DNA of 14,158 nt from Acidobacteriota bacterium. Lineage in GTDB: Bacteria > Acidobacteriota > Terriglobia > Versatilivoradales > Versatilivoraceae. The notes beneath the pieces are model-generated. The model searched no databases and was not told the DNA's origin. It was given only the letters and a program-made list of their open reading frames with translations. Where the stretch lies: assembly GCA_026706225.1 (NCBI GenBank), contig JAPOZE010000165.1, positions 1 to 14,158 of the forward strand, read 5' to 3'. Made by a program: the position numbers and the translations under genes. This document shows positions 1 to 7,775 of this stretch, piece by piece; positions within the stretch are counted from its first letter, which is position 1; the number at the start of each line of letters is the position of its first letter.

Positions 1-1
1 T

Positions 2-841
2 ATCGGGCGTTACAAGGTCTCGGTGCACATCGACAACGACAAAGTGTGGGAGAACGTCATCGATGTCTGCAGTCCGGGATCCCAGTGCCTGGGAGGAAAA
101 GACACTCGCGTCATGCCTCCCATCGCTTTGCGCACTTCCAAGGGAGGCGGAGGGGGTAATGATGCCGCCTACTCCAAGCTGAATCAGGAGTTTCAGAAGG
201 GGCGGGACCTGTTCATGAAGAAGGACTTCACCATGGCCGCCCTGGCCTTCCAAAGGGCCGCCCAGATGGACCCGGATCAGCACGTGATCCACGCTTTTCT
301 GGGCGACACCTACCGGCAGATGAGAAAATACGACCAGGCTGTCGGCAGCTACCGGAACGCTCTCGGTGCACTGGCAAAGAAGAAGTCCAGCCCCAACTCC
401 GAGGTGGCCTACCGGAGGAGCATGGCTTCAACCCTGGCCATGGCCGGCAAGGGCACCGAGGCCTACGCGGCGGTCGAGAGGGTGGCCGAGCTGGCGCCGG
501 AAAAACTGTCCGATGCCTACTTCAGAATCGCGGCGGCATTCGTGCGAACCGGCAAGTCCAAGGAGGCGGTAGAGGCCTTCAGGAAATCCCTCAAGGCCGA
601 TCCCAAGAACGCCGAGGCCCAGTACCAGTTGGCTGTCACCCTGGTCAGCATGGCCACGGTCACAGAAGATGGCCAGCAGATCCCCGCTCCCGGCACCCTG
701 GAGGCCTATCAGAGATATCTTGAGATAGCCCCCACGGGGTCCCACGCGCTGGAGGCCAAGACCATGATCACGGCCTTTTCCCAAAAGGTGAAAACCACCT
801 TCTCGGCGGAAGAGGAGAGAAAGAAGAAAAAGAAGAACTGA
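2..841 (+). CDS. TPR-repeat protein, 5' end outside window
   Basis: The reading frame is open to the left edge, so this is most likely the 3' part of a longer gene. A GTG at 23 could serve as a start, with only a weak AAGG upstream. The codons before it read as an amphipathic strand (GRYKVSVHID) continuing into VWENV, typical of a beta-sandwich such as a carboxypeptidase-regulatory-like domain. After a glycine-rich linker (residues 40-46 counted from 23) come about four tetratricopeptide repeats (roughly 52-85, 86-119, 127-160, 161-194), with the usual small residues and a P near each helix B end (MDPDQ, LAPEK, ADPKN, IAPTG). A fifth, interrupted repeat follows. The C-terminus is a charged EEERKKKKKN tail. 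TPR arrays mediate protein-protein contacts; no catalytic motif is visible and the specific role is unknown. The gene converges on the MBL/ThuA gene with a 45-bp gap. Confidence 0.8.
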   Translation: MGRYKVSVHIDNDKVWENVIDVCSPGSQCLGGKDTRVMPPIALRTSKGGGGGNDAAYSKLNQEFQKGRDLFMKKDFTMAALAFQRAAQMDPDQHVIHAFLGDTYRQMRKYDQAVGSYRNALGALAKKKSSPNSEVAYRRSMASTLAMAGKGTEAYAAVERVAELAPEKLSDAYFRIAAAFVRTGKSKEAVEAFRKSLKADPKNAEAQYQLAVTLVSMATVTEDGQQIPAPGTLEAYQRYLEIAPTGSHALEAKTMITAFSQKVKTTFSAEEERKKKKKN

Positions 842-842
842 T

Positions 843-895
843 CCCGCCCTGGCCCGATAGGCGGGGCGCCGGATCGGCGCCGATGGCTATCGGCG
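843..895. terminator. possible bidirectional terminator (stacked hairpins)
   Basis: The gap between the convergent TPR and MBL/ThuA genes, plus the last bases of the latter, holds several inverted repeats. CCCGCC (843-848) pairs with GGCGGG (860-865). GGCGCC (865-870) can pair with GGCGCC (876-881). CGCCGAT (878-884) pairs perfectly with ATCGGCG (889-895) around a GGCT loop. They overlap, so they are alternatives rather than simultaneous. There is no T-tract on either strand, so intrinsic termination is only a guess from position. Confidence 0.3.
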
Positions 896-2377
896 GTCCG
901 GCAAAGCCAGGCACCACTTGACGGCGTTCCGCATCAGGCGCTGGAACATGGGATGTTCCAGCGATTCCAGGGTGTGGCCGTTGGCCAGGTGGCAGAGCCG
1001 CCCTTGGCCGGCCTGGTAAGCCCAACCGGCCACGCCCACCTTGCCCTGATCGGAGCGATTCCTCAGCAGCAACGACACCTTTTTCGAATCGAATGACGGT
1101 GTATGCTGCTCGTCGGCCACGAAGAAGCTGTTCACGCCCTGGGTAACGGGGTGCTCCGCATCCACCACCTCCACACCAAACCTCTCCAAGGGCCCGTGTC
1201 CCTCATAACGCCCTCCCACCAGGTCGAGGTAGGGGCCCTCGGGATAGAGTCCCATGGAGTTGTGCAGGTTCAGAAATCCCCCTCCGGCTTCCACGAATTC
1301 CACCACCGCCTTCTGCTGCTCCAAGGTCATCCACTGGCGGTAGGGGCGCTCATTCCCCTGCGGCCAGAGCATGCCGTCCTTCAAGATCACCAGAAGCTGG
1401 ACCCGAGCCAGGTTCTGGGCTGACAGTACCCGGGAATCGACGGCAAAGTGAGGGGTCACCCCGGTCGCCTCGAAGACCGGTTTCAATCCCTCCCGGATGT
1501 GCTCCGGCTCATGGTACCGGTCGCCGATCAGGACCAGGGCCTGAGGTCCCTCCCCTTGTCCGGGGGGTCCCCGCCGTCCGAAGGGTGCCGCGGGGACCGT
1601 CTGTTCCCGGAACAGGTGGGCGATGTCTTCGGCGGCGGGCTCACCGTATGGGGGCCAAGGATAGTAGGAGGCAGGCAACAGGATCCCCTTGCGGATCTCT
1701 TCCAGGGGCAGGCCCAGGGAGATCCCATAAGCCACCTGCCGGCGCAACTCGGCCAGATAGCGCAATTGGCGCCCCAGCAGATCCTTTCCCTCCCAGCTAC
1801 CGTAACCCGGAACCACCTGCCCGACCCCGAGCTGCTTCAGTTTTCGAAGCGTAGCCATCCAGGCCAGGGTGTCCCGGCCCGACAGATCGGCCCGAGGGCC
1901 ATGGATGACCAGCCGGCCCGCAAACAGGATCCGCTCTCGCGGCAGGTAGAAGGCTGCCGCCGCGGTTTTGAAGCCGTCGTCGCAGGGGATCGCTTCGATG
2001 AGCCGCGGTCCCTTCCCGAACGAAATCGTTGTCTGCGCCGCTGGAACCTCAACCACTTCGACGCCCCGCGCCCGGAGCGCCCGCAGCCTTTGGTCTTGCG
2101 GATCCGGTTCGCTGGTAAGCAACAACGAGCGGATCGGCTTGGAGCCGGTTCGGGCAACCGCCTCCAGGAACGCTTCCACTCCGATCCCATGGGGCAGGTC
2201 GATCAGAACCGTCCGATCCTCCAACTCGATCCAACCGCAGTTGGCGGAGCCGTAGCGGTCGGCGAATCCGGCCAGGTGGACTCCGGGCGCGATCTGCTGC
2301 ACGAAATCCAGGGCTCGGGCCGAGCCGCCTCCCGCGGCCACGAAGAGACATCCGATCAAGGGGCCAAACCTAACCAT
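887..2377 (-). CDS. secreted two-domain protein: degenerate MBL fold + ThuA-like domain
   Basis: 496 residues. The ATG at 2377 has AGGAG six bases upstream (2384-2388). The N-terminus (about 1-22) looks like a signal peptide. Residues ~27-260 follow the layout of a metallo-beta-lactamase fold: the VLIDLP strand (57-62), the LLLTSEPD segment (85-92), ILFAGRLV (150-157), VVPGYG (188-193), then a helical tail ending near AEDIAHLFRE. The zinc ligands are gone: THxHxDH reads TSEPDPQ, the GD aspartate is R155, and PGHG is PGYG. Residues ~278-492 look like a ThuA/trehalose-utilization (class I glutamine amidotransferase-like) domain, with GGGFLNLH (365-372), LVGGRYEGHGP (386-396), HPVTQG (409-414), ADE (421-423), GRLCHLANGH (459-468) and a WCLA end. 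ThuA proteins act in oxidised-disaccharide catabolism in rhizobia; the substrate here is unknown. It diverges from the membrane protein gene at 2507. Confidence 0.85.
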   Translation of the reverse strand: MVRFGPLIGCLFVAAGGGSARALDFVQQIAPGVHLAGFADRYGSANCGWIELEDRTVLIDLPHGIGVEAFLEAVARTGSKPIRSLLLTSEPDPQDQRLRALRARGVEVVEVPAAQTTISFGKGPRLIEAIPCDDGFKTAAAAFYLPRERILFAGRLVIHGPRADLSGRDTLAWMATLRKLKQLGVGQVVPGYGSWEGKDLLGRQLRYLAELRRQVAYGISLGLPLEEIRKGILLPASYYPWPPYGEPAAEDIAHLFREQTVPAAPFGRRGPPGQGEGPQALVLIGDRYHEPEHIREGLKPVFEATGVTPHFAVDSRVLSAQNLARVQLLVILKDGMLWPQGNERPYRQWMTLEQQKAVVEFVEAGGGFLNLHNSMGLYPEGPYLDLVGGRYEGHGPLERFGVEVVDAEHPVTQGVNSFFVADEQHTPSFDSKKVSLLLRNRSDQGKVGVAGWAYQAGQGRLCHLANGHTLESLEHPMFQRLMRNAVKWCLALPDRR

Positions 2378-2457
2378 CGATCACTCCTGCGCTCGCCTGA
2401 GGACGTCCGCCAGGTTACAAATCCCGGCCGTGAGAACGCACTCCAAGCCTTGGACCA

Positions 2458-2466
2458 TGATATGCT
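2458..2466 (+). promoter_or_regulatory. possible extended -10 promoter for the 2507 gene
   Basis: TGATATGCT matches an extended -10 (TGn plus TATGCT, four of six consensus bases) about 40 bp upstream of the ATG at 2507. No good -35 is visible. It lies in the 129-bp divergent gap between the MBL/ThuA gene and the membrane protein gene, where promoters for both must sit. The call is weak because short AT-rich matches occur by chance. Confidence 0.25.
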
Positions 2467-2506
2467 ACAAGTCGCCAACATTGATCGCATCCCAAGGAGA
2501 AACCCC

Positions 2507-2989
2507 ATGGCATCGGACACCGGAAACAGGTTGAAATGGCCGCTGATCGTCGCCGCAACCCTGGTCGTGCTGCGGATCGTGCTGGAACAACTGGGCTCGC
2601 CCGACTCGATCAACAACATTCTGGGGGTCGCCTGGCTGCACTTTCTGGTGCCCTTCTACCTCGCCTACCGGATCCAGTCGACTGGGAGCGATCGGCCCTA
2701 CCGAGCGCTTTTCAAGGACCTTTTTCTCTACACCCTCTACACTCGGCTGATGGTGCTGGTGACCTACTGGATGGCCTACCTTTGGCAGTGGCAGTCCCCC
2801 CGCTTCCTGCTCGCCCGGGGAGGAAACGTGGGCGAGGGTATCGGCCCCCTTCAGGGCACCCTGGTGATTCCGGGGCGCAACCTGGTGGTCTGGGTCGTGA
2901 TGGCCATGGTCACCGGCATGGTGCTGGGCTCCATCCTGCTCCTCGTCAAGAGGCGCGCCGACAAGACCGCGGGCGCCGGCGCAAGCTGA
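2507..2989 (+). CDS. four-helix integral membrane protein, unknown function
   Basis: 160 residues. The ATG at 2507 is preceded by AAGGAGA (2494-2500) at six bases, which fixes the start, although the frame stays open far upstream as antisense to the neighbouring gene. Four hydrophobic segments are visible, at about 12-29, 37-55, 71-93 and 125-147. Between segments 3 and 4 lies a glycine-rich loop (LLARGGNVGEGIG, 101-113). The protein ends in a positive tail (VKRRADK), which by the positive-inside rule suggests a cytoplasmic C-terminus. Aromatic residues are dense around segment 3 (YTLYTR, TYWMAYLWQW). I recognise no family and no catalytic motif. It is divergent from the MBL/ThuA gene and convergent with the SMP-30-like gene 52 bp downstream, so it appears to be a single-gene unit. 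Confidence 0.8.
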   Translation: MASDTGNRLKWPLIVAATLVVLRIVLEQLGSPDSINNILGVAWLHFLVPFYLAYRIQSTGSDRPYRALFKDLFLYTLYTRLMVLVTYWMAYLWQWQSPRFLLARGGNVGEGIGPLQGTLVIPGRNLVVWVVMAMVTGMVLGSILLLVKRRADKTAGAGAS

Positions 2990-3041
2990 CGGGCCCTGGA
3001 ATGAGGACCGCCAAGGCTGTAATCGCGAACGACCGACGGCT

Positions 3042-4145
<1,104 letters not shown>

Positions 4146-4327
4146 GACCAAGGGGACCTCCTTTGCCCGTTGAATGAACCGTCTACCGCCGCAGGCTGCC
4201 TGCTCGCGGCAGCAAATTCATCGCTGCCCGATTGCCGCTCCACATGGCTCGCCGTGCCGGATGCGGAACCGGCCCGGACCGTGCCGAGAGTTTACGGAGT
4301 AACGTCCCAAACCACAAAACAAAAAGA

Positions 4328-5719
4328 ATGCCTCTCATTCCGCCATACCGCCCGAAGAATTCTCCGGCCAGACTGCTCCGCGAGCTGAAACCGATGGTTT
4401 CCCTGTCGGTCCCGCTGGTCATGACCGAGTTGGGCTGGATGACCATGAGCCTGGTGGACACCATGATGGTGGGACGCCTGAGTGCAGAAGCCATCGGGGC
4501 CGTGAGCATCGGAACGGCGGTATTCCTGGCGGCGACCATTCTGGGAATGGGCCTGTCGCTGGGATTGGACACCCTGGTCTCGCAAGCCCACGGAGCCAAC
4601 CAATGGCGGGAGTGCCAGGGATGGCTGGTGCACGGCATTCACCTCAGCCTGCTGCTCAGCCCCCTCATGATGTTCGTTCTCTGGGGAAGCCTGCCCTACC
4701 TGAATCTATGGGGATTCCACCCCGGGGTGCTGGCGCTCACGCTGCCCTACCTGAAGGCGGTAAGCTGGGGCATTTTCCCCCTGATGCTCTACAACACCTT
4801 TCGCCGCTACCTGCAGGGAATCGGGCGCGTCCGGGGAATCATGCTGGTGCTGGTCACCGCCAACCTGGTCAACGTCGCCTCCAACTGGGTCTTGATATTC
4901 GGCAAATTGGGGTTCCCCGCCATGGGAGTCGAGGGCGCGGGCTGGGCCACCTGCATCTCCCGCCTCTACATGGCGCTCGGCCTGGGGTTGCTCATCTTCC
5001 GCTACCACCGCCGAAAGCGGACACCCCTGCTGGGAATTTCTTTCAAGCCCGACCTGGACAGAATGCGCCGCCTGGTGAGCCTGGGCCTTCCGGCATCGCT
5101 GCAGACCACCCTGGAGGTGGGGGTCTTCGCCGCCGTGACCTCGCTGGCGGGCAAGCTGGAGCCGGCGGCTGTGGCAGCGCACCAGATCGCGCTGAACGCG
5201 GCCGGCTTCGTTTTCATGGTTCCGCTGGGGGTTTCTTCGGCCGGAGCGGTGCGGGTGGGCCGGGAAATCGGTCGAGGAAACCTGCCGCGGGCGGCCGATT
5301 CGGGGTGGATGGCCCTGCTGCTGGGAAGCGGGTTCATGCTGGTTTCCGGCCTGCTATTTGTCTTGCTGCCTGAAGGAATCATGCGCCTCTTTACCGTGGA
5401 CGCGCAGGTGATTGCCATCGGAACGCCCCTGCTGCTGATCGCCGCGGCCTTCATGTTTTTCGACGGCATTCAGGTGGTGGCCACCGGGAATCTGAGAGGC
5501 GCCGCAGACACCAGGACGCCCATGGTGGTCAACCTGATCGGACACTGGCCGTTCGGCATGGTACTGGGATATTTGCTCTGTTTTCATTTCAATTGGGGGG
5601 TCCAGGGCCTGTGGGTCGGGCTGTCGGCCGGACTGATCGGCATTGGCGCGGTGCTGCTGGGGGTCTGGACCCGCAAGGCCAGAGAGCTCAGGGAATGCCG
5701 GACGTCCTCTCTGCAGTGA
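4328..5719 (+). CDS. MATE family efflux transporter
   Basis: 463 residues from the ATG at 4328. The frame is open upstream to 4232, but homologues begin just before the first helix and the extra residues are not membrane-like. No strong Shine-Dalgarno is visible, and 4394 (MVSLSV) is a later alternative. The protein has about twelve hydrophobic segments in two homologous halves, as in NorM-type multidrug and toxic-compound extrusion proteins. Typical segments include PLVMTELGWMTMSLVDTMMV near the N-terminus, the LGMGLSLGLDTLVSQAHGA region, LQGIGRVRG, GLPASLQTTLEVG at the start of the second half, AAHQIALNAAGFVFMVPLG, and QVVATGNLRGAADTRTPM. The family exports cationic drugs or metabolites from the cytoplasm using Na+ or H+ gradients. 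The substrate is not predictable. The next gene starts 86 bp downstream with its own ribosome site. Confidence 0.93.
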   Translation: MPLIPPYRPKNSPARLLRELKPMVSLSVPLVMTELGWMTMSLVDTMMVGRLSAEAIGAVSIGTAVFLAATILGMGLSLGLDTLVSQAHGANQWRECQGWLVHGIHLSLLLSPLMMFVLWGSLPYLNLWGFHPGVLALTLPYLKAVSWGIFPLMLYNTFRRYLQGIGRVRGIMLVLVTANLVNVASNWVLIFGKLGFPAMGVEGAGWATCISRLYMALGLGLLIFRYHRRKRTPLLGISFKPDLDRMRRLVSLGLPASLQTTLEVGVFAAVTSLAGKLEPAAVAAHQIALNAAGFVFMVPLGVSSAGAVRVGREIGRGNLPRAADSGWMALLLGSGFMLVSGLLFVLLPEGIMRLFTVDAQVIAIGTPLLLIAAAFMFFDGIQVVATGNLRGAADTRTPMVVNLIGHWPFGMVLGYLLCFHFNWGVQGLWVGLSAGLIGIGAVLLGVWTRKARELRECRTSSLQ

Positions 5720-5805
5720 CACCGCTCCGGCACCGGACGAGTCTCCAAAACCGGTGGCGGCTGCCGTTGGACAGGCGATACACTAGAAGGCGAGGAGGAT
5801 CTCCA

Positions 5806-6414
5806 ATGCGGAACGCTGCATGGCTTGGATTGGGATTGCTGGCCATCGCTCCCGTCACCCCGGAACGGGCTCGGGCAACCGAGCCGCAAACAGAGGCGAA
5901 GCCCCGCCAATCCAACCCGGACATTCCTTCCGGCATCGTGCCCGGGGTCCGGCGCCCTGCCGGAATGGTCCCGCTGAAAGTCGTGCCGGGGAAACAGAAA
6001 AGACCCATCCCCTTCTATGCCAGGCTGCGGGCGGAGGTGGACCGACCCTTTCTGACTCGGGGCGAGGGCAGGCTCTATCTCGGTTTCCACCTGGACCCAC
6101 TCTACGCCGTCCACTGGAACAACCGGGTCAAGCCGCTGGAATTCCGGCTGGAGACTGCCGAGGGAGTCCGGGTCACGCCCCGTCGCGGGATCGGCCCCAA
6201 GGTGAAACCACCCGCCGACAAGGACCCCCGGGAGTTCCTGCTGGACATCGCCGCTACCGGACAGAGCCAACCGCTGCACCTTACCGTTCGCTACTTCGCC
6301 TGCGATGACGCCGACACCTTCTGCATTCCGGTCACCCAGAGATACACGGTGTTCCTGGAGCCGGCCCCCAGGGAGAATGTTGCCGGTGAAAGCCCCGGAT
6401 CACTCCGCCGTTGA
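5806..6414 (+). CDS. secreted protein resembling a DsbD N-terminal (alpha) domain
   Basis: 202 residues. The ATG at 5806 has AGGAGG (5793-5798) seven bases upstream, which decides the start although the frame is open further 5'. Residues 1-25 form a signal peptide ending near RARA. A proline-rich linker (30-68) leads into a beta-rich domain with YLGFHLDP (91-98), WNNRVKPLEFRLE (104-116) and, at the end, LTVRYFACDDADTFCIPVTQ (159-178). That last segment resembles the strand and Cys pair of the periplasmic DsbD alpha domain, with C166 and C173 in a CX6C spacing. DsbD alpha passes electrons to periplasmic thiol proteins. Here there is no transmembrane or thioredoxin part, so the protein would need a partner encoded elsewhere. 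Redox function is inferred from the Cys pair; a structural role remains possible. Confidence 0.7.
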   Translation: MRNAAWLGLGLLAIAPVTPERARATEPQTEAKPRQSNPDIPSGIVPGVRRPAGMVPLKVVPGKQKRPIPFYARLRAEVDRPFLTRGEGRLYLGFHLDPLYAVHWNNRVKPLEFRLETAEGVRVTPRRGIGPKVKPPADKDPREFLLDIAATGQSQPLHLTVRYFACDDADTFCIPVTQRYTVFLEPAPRENVAGESPGSLRR

Positions 6415-6493
6415 GCGGGGGTCGCCGAGGCAACGCCTGAAGCGGTGGGGAGGCGTCGGACCGGCAGCGGGGATTGGTGTTTTTTTGAACATC

Positions 6494-6515
6494 GATGCAC
6501 AGGATGCACAGGATT
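6494..6515. repeat. short tandem repeat of GATGCACAG
   Basis: Two perfect 9-bp copies (6494-6502, 6503-6511) are followed by a partial third (GATT), just after a run of seven T. They lie in the 237-bp gap between the DsbD-alpha-like gene and the antiporter gene. I see no gene in this gap. The unit resembles short dispersed repeats seen in intergenic regions of several environmental phyla, but only one site occurs in this window. Confidence 0.45.
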
Positions 6516-6651
6516 GTCCCGTGATTTGATTGCCATCCGGGCCGGAAACGAATAGCATCCTGCCTGCGAGACCCGCCGATCCCCAAGCGGGCTAGGCCGT
6601 CAGCCATTCGCCGCACTAGCGTCCTTCACCCCACGACCCGCGCTCGACTCC

Positions 6652-7680
6652 TTGGAACAAGCCTTTCAATCCTTCCTGTCCGAGATCCATTGGAGCCTGC
6701 TGACCGGAGTGATTCTGGTCAGCCTGCTCATTCTGGGGAAGGCGGCCGACTGGCTGATCTCCGCGGCCGTCAGCCTGTCGGAGCGCTCACGCATTCCCAA
6801 GGTGGTGATCGGAGCCACCATCGTGAGCCTGGGAACAACCACGCCGGAGGTGGCCGTCTCGGTTCTGGCCGCCGTTCGAGGGCAGTCCAGCCTGGCTCTG
6901 GGAAACGCCGTCGGCTCCATCATCTGCAATACCGGTCTGATTCTGGGGTTGTCCTGCATGCTGGATCCGCCCAGGATCGCCCGCAAGATCGTCATGCGGC
7001 AGAACGCCATCCAGTTGGCCGCGGTCATCCTGCTGGTTCTGGCCAGCTTCCCCTGGCCTTCGGCAGGCGATGCCTTCACCGGTGGCGGCCGAGTCACCCA
7101 GTTCGTGGCCTTTGCCTTTCTGCTGGCCCTTGCCGGCTACGTCTGGCAGTCGGTGCAGTGGGCCCGGGAGAGAAACCCGGTGTCGGGAGAGGGCCAGGAG
7201 AGCGAAACGGACTCGATTGGCGTGATTGTCGCCCGGCTGGCGGGATCGGTTGCACTGGTGGTGGTGTCGGCCCGCATACTCCTGCCCGCGGTCACCGAGT
7301 CCGCCGTCCGACTGGAGGTTCCGGAGAGCGTGATCGCGGCCACTCTGGTGGCTTTCGGCACTTCCCTGCCGGAGCTGGTGGTCGCCACCACGGCGGCCGT
7401 GCGGGGTCACGGGGAGCTGGCGCTGGGCAACGTGATCGGCGCCAATATCCTCAACGTGCTGTTCGTGGTCGGCGCCTCGGGGGCGGTCACGCGCGGGGGT
7501 CTGAGCGCCGATCCCATGTTCTTTATTCTTCTATTCCCGACCATGCTGCTGTTGATGCTGACCCTGAGGATCGGCCTCCTCCCGGGCCAGGACCGGCTGG
7601 GCCGCTCTTACGGAGTGGTGATGCTGGTCATATACGTGGTGTATACGGTGGTCAGCTATATTCTGGACAGTGGTGGCTAG
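6652..7680 (+). CDS. Ca2+/Na+ antiporter, YrbG/CaCA family
   Basis: 342 residues from a TTG at 6652. No ATG or GTG occurs in frame close upstream and no Shine-Dalgarno is evident, so the exact start is uncertain. The protein has about ten hydrophobic segments and the two inverted alpha repeats that define the calcium:cation antiporter superfamily. Repeat one runs around GATIVSLGTTTPE (54-66) and LALGNAVGS (81-89). Repeat two runs around AATLVAFGTSLPE (229-241) and LALGNVIGANILN (256-268). The acidic residues E66 and E241 in the GT-(S/T)-x-PE motifs are the ion-binding positions and both are intact. Between the halves is a short hydrophilic loop (~172-188), as in bacterial YrbG and much shorter than the eukaryotic regulatory loop. 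It probably exchanges Ca2+ for Na+ or H+ across the inner membrane. It converges with the TPP-enzyme gene 95 bp downstream. Confidence 0.92.
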   Translation: MEQAFQSFLSEIHWSLLTGVILVSLLILGKAADWLISAAVSLSERSRIPKVVIGATIVSLGTTTPEVAVSVLAAVRGQSSLALGNAVGSIICNTGLILGLSCMLDPPRIARKIVMRQNAIQLAAVILLVLASFPWPSAGDAFTGGGRVTQFVAFAFLLALAGYVWQSVQWARERNPVSGEGQESETDSIGVIVARLAGSVALVVVSARILLPAVTESAVRLEVPESVIAATLVAFGTSLPELVVATTAAVRGHGELALGNVIGANILNVLFVVGASGAVTRGGLSADPMFFILLFPTMLLLMLTLRIGLLPGQDRLGRSYGVVMLVIYVVYTVVSYILDSGG

Positions 7681-7775
7681 GATGGGCAGGAAGGCCGGCC
7701 GGCTTTGCGCCATTGGGTTGAATTGGGGAAATTCATGCCCCGGCAGGTGGTCTCCGGCGACAAGCCCAGTCTCAA

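Noticed and set aside
1448..2506. Long open frame on the plus strand leading into the membrane protein
   Set aside because: It is antisense to the MBL/ThuA gene, has low-complexity R/P/Q-rich content, and the real start is the ATG at 2507 with a good ribosome site.
4180..4222. Imperfect inverted repeat upstream of the MATE gene (GCCGCAGG...CCTGC..GCGGC)
   Set aside because: The arms are interrupted and no riboswitch or operator family fits; chance is likely in GC-rich DNA.
6690..7721. 343-codon second plus-strand frame inside the antiporter gene
   Set aside because: Same-strand overlap with a clear CaCA antiporter; the product is Gly/Arg/Pro-rich with no membrane segments.
7681..7775. GGCCGGCC-containing element between convergent genes
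   Set aside because: The apparent stem has a central mismatch and no T-tract, so it is not reported as a terminator.
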